The notes beneath the pieces were generated by a model that did not search any database, had not been told where the DNA came from, and worked only from the letters and a program-made list of their open reading frames with translations. From assembly GCF_000247695.1 (NCBI RefSeq), contig NW_004624784.1, positions 10,487,188-10,551,187 of the forward strand: 64,000 nucleotides of DNA. The letters are read 5' to 3'. Origin of the DNA: Heterocephalus glaber. Lineage: Eukaryota; Chordata; Mammalia; Rodentia; Bathyergidae. The position numbers were made by a program, and so were the translations under genes. Positions 10,714 through 21,685 of this stretch are shown piece after piece; the first letter of the stretch is position 1, and the number at the start of each line of letters is the position of its first letter.

Positions 10714-10726
10714 TCACATCTATGTT

Positions 10727-12288
10727 TTTTTGGAGCTTGCTCACATGCACACACATGCACAGGCACACACACATGCACACACCTCCTATCGAGTGTGGGA
10801 CTTGCAGATTGGAAGAAATTTTCCAATCCTGGAGTCCAGAGAGGAGGAAACTGCCCCAAGCAGATCCTGCTTTCTGTTAGCCCAACCTCAGCAGATGCTG
10901 CAACAGCTGGAGCCTAGAGTAGCTCAGTGGAGTGGGAGCTGATGTTGGGGTCAGCTTGCAGACCCTACAGTGTGTTGAGGATCTTGCTCTTAGTGGGAAT
11001 ATCAGAATATGCCAGGCACCAACTGCTCCTCCAGCCAGACACTGTCTGCTCCTGAGGTTGTTCTGTCTCTTTCTAGCCAGAAACAGGAAGCCCTCTGACA
11101 GAAGCACCTCACTGCAGCCCTCAGCCAATCCCACCCCAGCCAACTACAATAGAATGTACAGCTGTGACGTTGCCCAGGGCTAGTGAGCTGGCTCAAGGAC
11201 TTACAACCTGTCCACTGTCCCATATCCAAACACTGCTTCCTTCCCAGCCCTCTCTTCCTGTCCCAACATTGTTACCTTATCATCCATTTCATCATCCTTC
11301 ATGAACTGTGTGGCACTCTGGCTTTCCACTCTCGTTTTCTCCTCTCTCAGCTATTCTGGCCAATTTTGGTTACCAAAATTTATACAGATGCAAATAAATA
11401 ATTTAGCTTTATGATAGACAATGGCCCCACTCATGTTTCTTAGTATGCACACACCCAACTCCATAACTCCCCAGGTTTCTGTCCTACCAATTCCAGACTG
11501 CCTGGATACAGCAACACAAAGATCTGCTTACAGAAAACACATTGACAGCCCCCCTGCCCTCACCACCGAGATTCCAGGGACTCAGAGAGCCAGAAGGAGA
11601 CACTGAAATTATTCATTCATCCCAGTTTCCTTCTGCCTGCTGCCCCTTCACACACACAGGCCCCGCTTTATGTATGGCTGGGCTGACCCATCAGAAGCAG
11701 ATGATAACCAGCTTGACTCAGGCAGGCAGACAGGCCTCCATGACTTGGTGTCCATCCTGGGCAGAGCTCCCAATTAAACCCTGGGGCTGGGGAAGAATGG
11801 CAATTCACAGAGACTGGTTCTGCCCTGGAGGGACTTAACTGGCTACTTTCAGAGAAAGGTCTCCTGTATAGTTGCACTGAGCAAAATTGTATAGGCCGAC
11901 AGGTTCCTCTTGCCCCAAGGGGAGGGCTTGAGCTCCGCTGCCAACCACAAGGCAGCCCCATTCCCCACCCAAGCCAGTCAAGTGTTAGCAGCGGTGAGCT
12001 TCAGTCTTCTTAAGCATGTTTTTAATTACTGCAAAAATGTGTCATCCTCAGCAGCAGCGTGGTTCTCAGTTACCCACATCCAGATTGATGCTCTCTGTAT
12101 GAAGCGGTTAGCACAGACATTTAAAAACAATTAGGATCGTGGTGAGGCAGCTCAGAACGAGCTCATTACGGAAGGAGTCGGGGAAGTCAGGCCATGGTGC
12201 TCCCCAGATAACTAAGTTATTTGTAATTTTGATGGGGGGGATGATTGGTTTCTTTAATATTTTCCTTTTGATGTCAGACAGCACCTGT

Positions 12289-12290
<2 letters not shown>
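10727..12290. other. unannotated sequence with a short CA-rich stretch
   Basis: Bases 10740-10785 hold an imperfect CACATG/CACACA stretch. The rest is unique or too decayed to classify. ORFs of up to 98 codons at 10877-11961 overlap on both strands and have no domains. Confidence 0.35.

Positions 12291-12329
<39 letters not shown>
12291..12329. repeat. (AC)n microsatellite
   Basis: About 19 uninterrupted AC dinucleotides. They generate spurious Thr-His and Cys-Val ORFs on the two strands. Confidence 0.98.
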
Positions 12330-12332
<3 letters not shown>

Positions 12333-12665
12333 CTCCCTGATAACAAGACAGATGCCATGTTAATGCCTTATGACCACTGACAATGAAGAGGGCTAGGAAA
12401 AAGTTGGCCATCTCTTGTGCAAGGCCCCTGTCACTCCTAGGCTGAGGAGCAAGACAGGGGGCTCTGGGTCCAGTCAGAACTGAGTGGGGACATGGGCAAG
12501 CCCTGGGCACTGAGCCAGTCCTCCTTTTCAGGGCCTGCAGCAGGGACTATCCTACCTGACTTCCAGAAATGGCCTGAGAACCAAGAAAAGGCCTGAGGAA
12601 AAGCCTCTTGGGAAGTTAGGTGACACTAGTGCTTGAGGCGACACCTGAAGAGTCTCCAAGGAGCA
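12330..12665. other. unannotated sequence
   Basis: GC-moderate unique sequence with no supported element. Confidence 0.3.
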
Positions 12666-12684
12666 CTGGTAGAGGGCGCCCTCT
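12666..12684. promoter_or_regulatory. CTCF-like motif in a palindrome
   Basis: CTGGTAGAGGGCGC (12666-12679) matches the CTCF core CCASYAGRKGGCRS at 12 of 14 positions by my count. AGAGGGCGCCCTCT (12671-12684) is a perfect 14-bp palindrome, so the G-rich half-core occurs on both strands. Confidence 0.35.
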
Positions 12685-12792
12685 CACCGTGGGGCTCCTC
12701 TGACCTCCAGGGGTCATCACAGGAACCTCTGAATCCAGACTGGACTTCCTCTCAGTTTCCAGGGCACAAGCAGCTGTGGATATCCCTCATGT

Positions 12793-13227
12793 TTCCCTGA
12801 ATTGTATCCTCCCAAAAGACATGTTAAGTCCTAAATCTCAGGGCCTCCAAATATGACCTTATGTGGAAATAAGCTCTCTGCAAGTAATCAAGTTAAAATG
12901 AGGTTCTTAGGGTAAGACTTCTAATGCAATATGATTAGTGTCCGAAGAAGAGAAAGAGGAAGAAGAGGAGGAGGAGGAAGAGACTGCCATGTGAAGATGA
13001 AGAGAGAGACACACAGGGAGAATTCAAATGTGATGACTGCAGCAGAGCCTGAGTGACACAGCTGCAAGCCGAGCACCCAGGAAAAGACAAGGAGGGATTC
13101 CACCCAGAGTCTCAGCAAAGCAGGACTTTGGGCTTGTACCCTCTAAAATTGGGAGAAGGAAATTTTGTATTGTGTTGAAGCCACCAATTTGTGGTGATTT
13201 GTTATAGCTCAGGAAACCAATACACTG
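12793..13227 (+). mobile_element. MLT1-like ERVL-MaLR LTR
   Basis: Landmarks in order: 'ctgaattgtatcctccca', 'ccaaatatgaccttatgtgg', 'aagttaaaatgaggttctta', 'aatatgattagtgtccga', a GA-rich expansion at 12947-12980, and 'ttgaagccaccaatttgtgg' near the 3' end with 'aaccaatacac' at the border. Near full length. Confidence 0.72.
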
Positions 13228-13499
13228 CCCAGTATCAACACTTCTCACCTGCTCCTGGAGAGGCCTCTGAAACAGTGTATATGTTTTTCCTACAGGCATT
13301 TATCCACAAATTTATTGAGAAGAATGTGCTAGGAAATGTGGATGGAAAGGCCAGGGAGAAAGGGCTGACATGGTGACCAGGCTGGCCTTGCAGCTGGCTG
13401 TGGAGTCATGAAAAGCTCCTGATTTTACCTGCTGCCTCTCCCAGGCCTCATCATGGAGCCTTCTCACTCACATTGCCCCCAAGCCTTGTCACATCAATG

Positions 13500-13665
13500 G
13501 GAAGAAAGCGAGCTTTGGGGTCAGTTACCAGTTACACAGCTAGTTGTGTAAACTTGGTAACTACTTACCTCTCCAAGGCTTTTTTCTTACCTGTTGGGAA
13601 GATTTAATAGGTAATATATGATATGTAGCCCTATAATAGTAATTACACTGGTATGCATAATGATA
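13500..13665 (+). mobile_element. MIR SINE
   Basis: 'cacagctagttgtgtaaact', 'ctacttacctctccaaggc', then 'ttaataggtaatatatgat', which is MIR order. Confidence 0.65.
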
Positions 13666-14559
13666 ATGTGATGTGGGTCTCCATGCTGTCTTGAAAGAAA
13701 CTTGGTCATAATCCAAAAGATCTGCCCTGTACTTTTCCACGGCTCTAGGTTAATGGCTTCAAATTTTCATAATATGACTTAGTGAGACTGCTTAGCCCAC
13801 CTACATTGGCCTTTCCCATTCTTAAAAACCCATGGCCCCAAATTTCAGGTACATTGGACATATTAAAAACTGTTCTGTAACAATACCAAAAGTAAGTGAA
13901 GATGGACATTTTCAACTCCGCTTTTAGCTTAGAACAAGCTGCAGACTATGTTCCCCAATTTATCCAGAAGGACTCCCCTCAGAGCCCTGGGCCAAAAGAA
14001 GAGGGGAAGGCACTGAACTGACCAAAGGGGGTGGTCTGGAAGAAGCCAGCTGTCTCCCTCCCTTGGACAGTGCCAGACCCAAATCTCCCCAATAGTCAGC
14101 CCAGCTTTTGTGGACAGCCAAGAAATTGGGCCTATTTTTGAACACTGCTGATGGTGTAATTTGCAGAGATGTGGTTATCTCCATATGCTGCCTCATAGAA
14201 GGATTGTCTCCCAACAAGCATAGGAGAATCGCACCTCGGCAAGGAGTTCAGTAAATTCATCTGTGAAACATATTTCAATTCCAAAGGGAATTTTAAAATT
14301 AGTAACGACACACAAAGCCTTCACAATCTGCGAGCAGTTCTCTAGGTGGAGATGGGTCCTGAGCTAAACTAAGCCCAAATGCAAGTCACCAGCTGGCTCC
14401 CTGGTCCAAAGAAACTGAACTCCTGAGAACCTCACGACCTTGGTTTGGAATGGAGTACAAGCACTCAGCCAGCCAGGCACCAGGATCTTCCTGTTCACCA
14501 AGACTCATGCCTTTACTGGCTGGACTGGACACCACTCACAGTAACCAAGTAAGTAAGTT
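13666..14559. other. unannotated sequence
   Basis: No repeat or gene could be supported. An 85-codon minus-strand ORF (14217-13960) has no recognised domain. Confidence 0.3.
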
Positions 14560-14755
14560 GGCTGTATCCATCCGCTCAACATTTATTGGAAACTTGCCTA
14601 TGTGGAGCTCACAGTTTCCTAGAAAATGTGGACATTATTACACAAACAATTGAGTAACTGAGTAGAAGTAGAAAGGGCTGTGAGAAGGATCCTAGCTAGT
14701 CTAGAAGGTAGAGAACATTTTACCAGAGAAAGTAATGTTTAAGTATAGTGAGGTG
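14560..14755 (-). mobile_element. L2 LINE 3' fragment
   Basis: Antisense L2: 'ctcaacatttattggaaact', 'gtggagctcacagtttcc', 'gaaagggctgtgagaaggat'. Confidence 0.6.
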
Positions 14756-14950
14756 GGTTTGAATTCCAACTATCTACTTATTTTGGGTATAATTTTTCTT
14801 GAATTAATCACACTCTCAGTCTCAAAATTTTCATCTATAAAATGGGCACACATCTACCTCATAGGTTTACTATAAGGATCAAATGAGACAATGTACTTAG
14901 AGTGTCTGGCACCATTTAAAGTACATAAGAGGTGCTCAATAAAAACACCT
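14756..14950 (+). mobile_element. MIR SINE
   Basis: 'tcatctataaaatgggcaca', 'aaggatcaaatgagacaatg', 'gtgtctggcacc' and 'ggtgctcaataaa' give MIR in sense order. Confidence 0.8.
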
Positions 14951-15384
14951 ATTATTGTGGTTTCAGAAATCCTCTCAACCTATGGCTGACAGGGAGAATA
15001 CGGAACAAAATGTAATCATCTATTCTCTCTTCCCAAAAAGGGATGGACAAGTTATCTAACCAGGGTCACAAGGGCCCAGCTAAGAGAGCTGGGCTCCATT
15101 TCCAAAGGGAATCTGCAGTATTTGACAAAACAAGCAAACAAGGTGCACAGGAGGGCACCTCATTTAGTAAGCAGCCCACCTCAGAAGAATCCTGTACCTA
15201 AATGAACCCCATCTGGCCTTCCACACCTGAAACGGAGGTCACTGAAGGTGGCCACTGTGAGATCCAGTGCCAGGATAGAAGGCCTCCAGGCTTCAGGGCA
15301 CTAATGACTTCGTAGGAGAAATAGCACCCCGCCCCCCAATCTGGAAACCGGGGTCTTGGCTCCTCAGCCTACACTCTCTTGAGA

Positions 15385-15490
15385 CAACTGAGTTGAATCC
15401 CAATTTTACCCCTGACTATTTCAGCCTTCATTCTTTCCCTTTACCAGATTCTCAGCTTCACCGTCTCTAAAATGAGAAGTCTCCTTCCTC
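15385..15490 (+). mobile_element. MIR fragment
   Basis: 'tgaatcccaattttaccc' and 'ctcagcttcaccgtctctaa' followed by 'aatgagaagt' resemble the MIR core. Confidence 0.4.
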
Positions 15491-15639
15491 CACTTTTTTC
15501 AGGTCCCTCAACGTGGTAAAAACCAATGAGATCCTGAGTGGACTTGCATTTCGAGCTCTAAAGAAGAAATCCCAAGGACTTCCACCTGCAACCAAGCAGT
15601 CTCTCTGTAGGAAGCAGACGATAGCACAGAGACCTCATG

Positions 15640-15860
15640 GATGGGGCATCCCCTCTCCCTCCTGCTTCCTGCGGGGGCTGTCCCCCGGCTCTTCTGGCTC
15701 TTCCGAGACGGGGACGGGAAGCCTTGAGCCTGCAGCGCCATGGGCGAGACCTTCTCGGTCTCCTCTCCCCAACCCCAACCCGGAGCCCCTAGGCCCTCTT
15801 GAGCTCTGGCCGCCAGCATTCGAGGCTCTGGGCATTTGTTTTCTCGCTACACGGGGCTGC
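15640..15860. other. GC-rich, CpG-bearing patch
   Basis: This patch is clearly richer in G, C and CpG than its flanks (for example 'cccgcggg'-like and 'gagacggggacggg' stretches). It overlaps ORFs of 103 and 137 codons on opposite strands, which composition explains. It is too short for a classical CpG island and may be a decayed one. Confidence 0.4.
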
Positions 15861-15879
15861 ACACTGATACATTTGTACC

Positions 15880-16480
15880 ACAGGAAGCAGAAAACTAGTT
15901 TAACATCTCATTTATTTCATAGATGAGAAAGTAATTCCCTGCTGAATGATTGTCCCGAACCAACAATTCAAAGAGGAGGAATTTACAGTGCTGCCAAGAA
16001 CCGGGTGCGTTACTGTAGCTCCGTTATATAAGGGAGCGGGAACCTTTTTTTTTCCTTTCTCTCCTGTTAGCCTGAAGAGAAAAGCCATTAAATATGATTA
16101 AGGTTAAGAGATTGCTAAAATTACAAACAGCCGCCATTCAATTATTTTGCTCTATAAAATGCAACACAGATTGGAGTTATTTCTCTGAAATGTGTTTTTA
16201 GAAAATAACATAACACAACTAATGTGGTTTGATCTAGCAAATCAGGTTCCAGATACCACTTCTAATGCAAAGCTAAAAGGTTCATAATTTAACTCAAAGT
16301 TTGTAACTTAGAGTCATCAGGTGCTTACTCTATAGAAAAGCTTTATAAAGAGAAAAAAAATCAATACCATGCCAACTAATTTTCTGAAGTCATCTACAGC
16401 CAGGGAGTCAATCAATTTTAACAACCATTAAAAAGATAGAAATATTTTTAAATTTAAAAATAAGTAAAAGAATCAGCAAA
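15880..16480. promoter_or_regulatory. candidate conserved non-coding block
   Basis: A repeat-free, AT-rich block directly after the GC-rich patch. It has many homeodomain-type cores (for example 'gccattaaatatgattaagg' and 'cattcaattattttgctc') and no ORFs. The sharp GC-rich to AT-rich edge resembles promoters or enhancers of developmental loci. Conservation is not tested. Confidence 0.3.
16025..16033 (+). promoter_or_regulatory. TATA-box-like motif
   Basis: TATATAAGG followed by 'gagcggg' matches a strong TATA consensus. It sits about 170 bases after the GC-rich patch. No transcript evidence is visible. Confidence 0.25.
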
Positions 16481-16512
16481 ATTTGGCCTCAAAGGTCCTT
16501 AAAGTCTCTTTT

Positions 16513-16536
16513 GGGGGGGGGGGCGTGCGGGGGGAG
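16513..16536 (+). repeat. G-rich tract
   Basis: Eleven G, a short CGTGC break, then six G. It could form a quadruplex. Confidence 0.8.
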
Positions 16537-17644
16537 TAAATATCTGAGATCCCATCTGTCAGTTTTCGTAAAACTAAAGTTGGGTGTGGAGGATGTCAAT
16601 TTCGAAGGAAAGATGGCAGAAAAATGGAAAAGTAACTCTTCCAAGTCTGTTCAACCCACAGGGCTCCAGGTCCCAGGCCTGATGCCAGGGAGAAGCCCAC
16701 GTACTTACTCTTACTGCCCTGGACTTACAGTTCACACAGTAGATGACTTAATCTCAGCTTAGAAAGAATAAAAAGCTCAACTGTATTGAAATGAATTTTC
16801 TGTCCACTTTGTACTGAAAGTTAGAATAATTGGAAATTCAGAGAAACCTCTATGCAGATATATTAGTGGCTGGAGACTTCTGGTTATTATGGTTAATAAA
16901 ACACCAGAATTACATTACACTCTGCTCACAGACCCAGCCCTGGACTCAGATCCCTCTGGACAGAATAGAAGCCATTTATGTGCATAAACTTTGTACACAA
17001 GCTAAACACATAAAGCCATGTATTAGAATTGAACAAAAACACTGCAAGCCAAATAGAAGCCAGCTAAATGCCAAATTCCCAGGGGCAGTAGAGAGGAGCT
17101 CCAGCTTTCATGAAGCACACAGGGATTTTTCTCTTGCCTATTCCAGCAACCAAGAATCCGCAGCTTACCACACTGGCAGCTGACACCGTAATGAACCTGA
17201 CAGGTCCTGCACTCTGAGATCATATTTTCAAATTAGACTCACTCATACCCCAAATCCCAATATAATGGACACCCGGAGCATGGAAAATTGACCTCTGAAA
17301 AATGGAACAGAGGCTTGGAGTGTCAGAAGTGTGTGAGAGAAAGAGGTGTCAGGGAGGAGGGGCAGAACCATTTTGTAGAAGCTCAAATTGACTATTGGTT
17401 ACCATGATGATGTTCTCTGAAGCAAAAATAGAAACACATGATCACACAAAGGATTTTATCTGACTTGTGAATGTGTGTACATGAGAAGAAAGCAGGACTA
17501 AATATCTTACATTAGGAGTGTCCCTAAAAAATCAGTGACAGATAACTGTCAGGGACATTGTGGGGACACAAAGCCTGTCCTTTCTGTCTCCTCTCAGCTC
17601 CCACCCTTCCCTGCAAAACCCTCCCCTCTCATCTTGCAAAATTC
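16537..17644. other. unannotated unique sequence
   Basis: A 117-codon plus-strand ORF (16830-17183) has no recognised domain and no splice context. Nothing else could be supported. Confidence 0.3.
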
Positions 17645-18420
17645 TTACATTCACCCAATAACATTTATTGAAAACCTAGAGTCTGTGTCATGCATTGTGC
17701 TAGGAGCTTAGTTCCTGCACTCAAGAAGCTCTTTATTTGGTGAAGGAGAATGGCATATGTACAAATAATTATAAATCAATACAATGAATGATTGAGAGGT
17801 GAACACTGTGCTCATGTAGCTTGGAGAAGGTTATGCTGAACCCTTGGGTCAGTCAGGAAGGGCTTCATGGAAGAAGGGGCAATTCAACCTGGTCTGGAGG
17901 GTGGGGTTAGCATTAACCAAGTAGGGAAGATAGATAGGCAAAGAGAGCATTCCAGGTGGAAGACAGAGTGTATATAGAGGGCACAACGATCTGAATGCAA
18001 AGAGCATATCAGGCAGTGGTACATGGCTTGGCATGGCTAGTGTATATCAGGAATTGGAAAGGGATTGTGTCAGAAAATTATTCCAAAAGATAGACTGTGA
18101 CCAAATTGTGAAAGTCCTCATACTTCATACTAAACATGATGGAGAGTCGCAGACCAGTGGCATGATGGGGTATATGTCAGAAAAAGATAGTTCTGGAGGT
18201 GATGCAGTGGTTTTAAGGTGGCTGAGGAGGAAGGCAGGGACAGCCGAAGGAAGAAAAGAGGCAGTAATCCTGGGGAGAAATGCTGGGCGCCTGAGCTAAA
18301 GTTGTGGCTGGAGAGCTGATCAGGTGGTGATTTATTTAAGAGGTATTTAGATAGTAGAATCCATAGCACTTGGTGTTGATTGAATGTGAGCAATAAAATA
18401 AGGAAGAGGAGAATTCAAGA
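17645..18420 (-). mobile_element. L2 LINE 3' region
   Basis: A long antisense L2: 'aataacatttattgaaaacc', 'gtcatgcattgtgctaggag', 'ggaagggcttcatggaagaa', 'agagcattccaggtggaa' and 'gaatgcaaagagcatatcag'. It is one of the longest L2 relics in the window. Confidence 0.75.
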
Positions 18421-18489
18421 ATGAATCTGCAGCCCTGATATCCAGCAGACATTTTGGAAAGAAGAGTCTGGGGTTCAGAACAGAATTTG

Positions 18490-18610
18490 GACCTCAGGGA
18501 TACTACACCCTCTGCTCAAGGTCACAGAGAGACAGATGATCAAATGGCGCTTTGGTGGGAATTAAAATCTTTAACTCCAAATCAAAGCCCAGCTTGCTAT
18601 TAAACAAAAG
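18490..18610 (-). mobile_element. MIR fragment
   Basis: 'gctcaaggtcacagagagac' and 'tgggaattaaaatctttaac' match antisense MIR. Confidence 0.55.
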
Positions 18611-18749
18611 AGGAAGAAAGAAGATGGGAAGTACAGAGGTCTTTGCACCAACTGCCCTCTCTGAACCTCAGTTTCATTTGTAAAACAGAGCAATTATAGG
18701 ACACAGAGGTGGTAAACTGACTCAAGATGCTACTTATTACACTGAGTTA

Positions 18750-20394
18750 GGCCTCTTACAAGTCCAGACGACCAGTGTTCCAGAGCAGGAGCAAGATCAA
18801 AATTAGAGTGGCACAGTTAAAGTTCCCCAGATTCCCTACAACATCAACATAGAATACTACTTTGCCACATGAATTCAAGCAATTAGACAAAAAAAGTAGC
18901 AAACCAGGACTAGGCAGGGGGATGGGTCTTGAAGTATTCAGCCCCTGATCCAAGGAGATACCCTGGGCTCCCTTATGCCTCTATAGGTTTGTCCAGAAGG
19001 TCTCTCTACTTACTGCCATCCTCAGTTGCCTAGCCAAGACCATGCACCAACTCCTCATCAAATTTGGCCACATTCTGCTGCTTTGGGACAGCTGGATCTG
19101 GAAAGGAGGTCCCAGTTCCTGGGCCTTACCTCATACCAGAGTTGCTCAGACTTTCTAGCAGTGTGCATCTTGCATGGGCCCCTGATGAGAACTCTCAACC
19201 ATATCTCTTCTGCTACCCAACACTTTAGCCTCCTTCTATTGAGCTGGGACCAGCTGATGGGGCAAGACAGGCATTTACGATCAATCCTGAAAGATTTGCA
19301 AGTGTCTATGAGCATTCAGGAGGAATCCAGAGGAAAGCAGCCTACTCCTATGGAGTCTGCAGAGGAGATGATGAAATGGTGGCCTAGCCAGAAATACTAT
19401 GACAACTCTACCTGACCCATGGCTCTCTCAGAAGCACATCTTCCAAATTCCTTGGACTCTTCCAGCCTTGACAAATATTTGGGGAGAAAAAGGACAAAAG
19501 AGTGCTGGATCCATAGGTCCATCTGAACTGCAAACAGCCTCAAGAAACACTTGTATAGGAGAGCTTTCATTATGCCAGGGTGGCTAACAAGGCATGACTA
19601 TTCCTAAACCAACTGGAGCTCAGTATCCAGCAAAAGGATCTACATAGCGAGAAGGAGGCCACACTGCTCACTAGGAAGGAAAAAAAAAGAAAGAAAAGAT
19701 GTTCTTACATTGAGAAGGCTTCTGTTGTATAATGTTGTGGCAGGCAAGGCTGGGGCTCCTTTATATACTTAATCATCTTCCATTTCCAGCTGACACAACT
19801 CAACAGTTATGACACAGCACCACTTAATAAGACTCACTTTCAACTGAGTAAGGGGGATGATGAGGCTGGGGGAGGGAGAGATGAAAGAAGAAACTCAGCA
19901 GAGAGGTTGAAAATGATAGGGCTTTATTTTGAAATAGAAAGTCAGTTGTCAGTTTAGATTATAGACTAAGCAACCAGGGCAGGTCCTCAGAGGTTAGAAA
20001 CATCTCCCAAACATAGCAGAATCTTCCATACAGAGGCACTGAGCCGGAAGAAGCCAAATCCTTTCTTAAGAAAATGGGGTAGCCATGGTTGGAGGGTCAA
20101 GATGGTATTTTTATTAGATTCTGAGAGCAAAAGGGCCCAGAGGAAGCAGTGGTTCCTTTCCCCATTCCTGACCCAGACAGTTGCCCAAACTTGCCCTACC
20201 AACCAAACAGTAATTTTGTTGAAAGCAAGAAAAGCGCATCCTCTTCTCCTCTTTATAAAACTCACCAGGACCACATATGAGACCAGTTGATGGCCTCATA
20301 TTCAGCGAGCAGAAAATACTTGTCCATCTGACAGAAACATCTTTTCTACCTAAGAAACAGTTTTATCTCTTTTGAAGAGAAAGAGAATAAATAG
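18750..20394. other. unannotated sequence with a 129-codon ORF
   Basis: The plus-strand ORF 19026-19415 shows no domain, signal peptide or splice context. A minus-strand 'tttataaag' (20255) and an 'aataaag' (near 19925) are spaced too far apart for a clear LTR. I could not classify this stretch. Confidence 0.3.
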
Positions 20395-20570
20395 AAATTT
20401 AGAGAATGAAGGACTCTTAGAAATCAAATCTTTTTTTCACTTCATCCAGTCCAAAATTGGACACAGGAGGTAAAGAAAATTGCAAAGACTAACACAATTC
20501 TTAGTGACTCATCTAGATCCAAAACCTAGGTCTTCTGAGTCTTTGTCCCACTGCTCCTTCAATGTCACCT
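20395..20570 (-). mobile_element. MIR-like old repeat
   Basis: 'ggactcttagaaatcaaatc', 'cttcatccagtccaaaat' and 'aaaacctaggtcttctgagt' follow the antisense order of a MIR or L3-type repeat. Confidence 0.5.
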
Positions 20571-20621
20571 TGATGCCCCTTCAAATTATGTGTCTGCATA
20601 TAACTTCAGAGGCATCTGTTC

Positions 20622-20935
20622 ATCCACTGATCTACCCACTCATCCATCCATCCACCTATCTACCCATTCAGCCATCCATTTAGCCTGCCAGCAGGCCACC
20701 TATCCACCCATCCACCCATCTATCCACCCACTCATCTATTCACCCAGCCAGCCACCCACCCATCTATCCATCCATCCTCCCATCCATCTACCCAGCTACC
20801 CATCCATCCTCCCATCCATCTACCCAGCTACCCATCCATCCATCCATGCACCCATCTATCTGCCCACCTATCCATCCACCCCCTTCCCCATCTATCCACC
20901 CAGCCATCTAGCCATCCTTCCTTCCCTCCCTCCTG
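20622..20935. repeat. CATC-rich tetranucleotide array
   Basis: About 310 bases of imperfect CATC/CACC/TATC units. A 32-base higher-order unit, starting at 'catcctcccatccatctacc', occurs twice in tandem (from about 20773 and 20805). It creates a spurious Pro/Ser/His ORF. Confidence 0.97.
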
Positions 20936-21108
20936 AATTCCCTCCTTTCTTTCCATTTACACCTACAAGACTAGGTGTGTACATGAGCTAGCAGGAGTCA
21001 ATAGCATAAGATGAATTAAATCTCATTCTGCTCAGTTCCCTACTTTCTTTCCCTGAGAAGGGAAGGCCATGCATGAAAAGTAAACCTAGCCCAATATGCT
21101 GAGAGCTA

Positions 21109-21109
<1 letters not shown>

Positions 21110-21155
<46 letters not shown>
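21110..21155. repeat. (TA)n microsatellite
   Basis: About 20 alternating AT dinucleotides with one early interruption. It can extrude as a cruciform. Confidence 0.97.
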
Positions 21156-21158
<3 letters not shown>

Positions 21159-21179
21159 CTATTGAGCAAAGGTTGTAGT

Positions 21180-21315
21180 GTAGGTCAGGTAGGATGGGAT
21201 GGAGGGATTCAGGAAGGCTTCATCAAAAAGGTCTAGTTTAAATATTCTAATAAAGAATGATTTGTAGCCAATCACTGAGAAAAGGAAGGCATTCCAGGTA
21301 GAACGCCCAAAAGAT
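21180..21315 (-). mobile_element. L2 LINE fragment
   Basis: 'ggattcaggaaggcttcatc' and 'aaggaaggcattccaggtag' match antisense L2. Confidence 0.55.
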
Positions 21316-21439
21316 GTCTTTCCTAAAACTCTGCCCCCCCTGCGGATTCAGGATTACCATTCTATTTGAGCTCATCTCCTCAGAGCACTCCACAAAGTCA
21401 CTTTCAAGGGATGTCCCAGAGTCATTTTATGACTGTAAA

Positions 21440-21685
21440 GTGTAATGAGTTTACCACTGGACACTGTCCCTGGCCCTGTAACCAGGTCACATCTACCTGC
21501 ACTTGTAGCCTCACATCTCATGCTATCTTAATTCTTATCCCATTGTATCTGGCATTTATTGTTTTCATCTGTGTTAATGTCTGCCTGTTCTGCTATTAAG
21601 CTCCTATGACTGGGCCTCATTGGCTGCATCAGCAATACCTGGCATGTGTGTGGTATATAGTAGATGCTCAATAAATATCGGCCAA
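21440..21685 (+). mobile_element. L2 LINE 3' end
   Basis: Sense L2 3' end: 'tatctggcatttattgtttt', 'attaagctcctatgactggg', 'gcaatacctggcatgtgtgt' and 'gtagatgctcaataaatat'. Confidence 0.7.

Noticed and set aside
12291..12329. Thr-His or Cys-Val repeat peptides
   Set aside because: They are CA-repeat artefacts; the same applies at 33385, 51401 and 60415.
19026..19415. 129-codon plus-strand ORF
   Set aside because: No recognisable domain; an opposing 85-codon ORF covers most of it. Kept as unannotated.
19900..20300. Second minus-strand ERV LTR, from 'tttataaag' at 20255 and 'aataaag' near 19925
   Set aside because: Spacing of about 330 bases, no TG...CA ends and no target duplication found.
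20590..20991. 133-codon Pro/Ser/His-rich ORF
   Set aside because: It is the translation of the CATC array.
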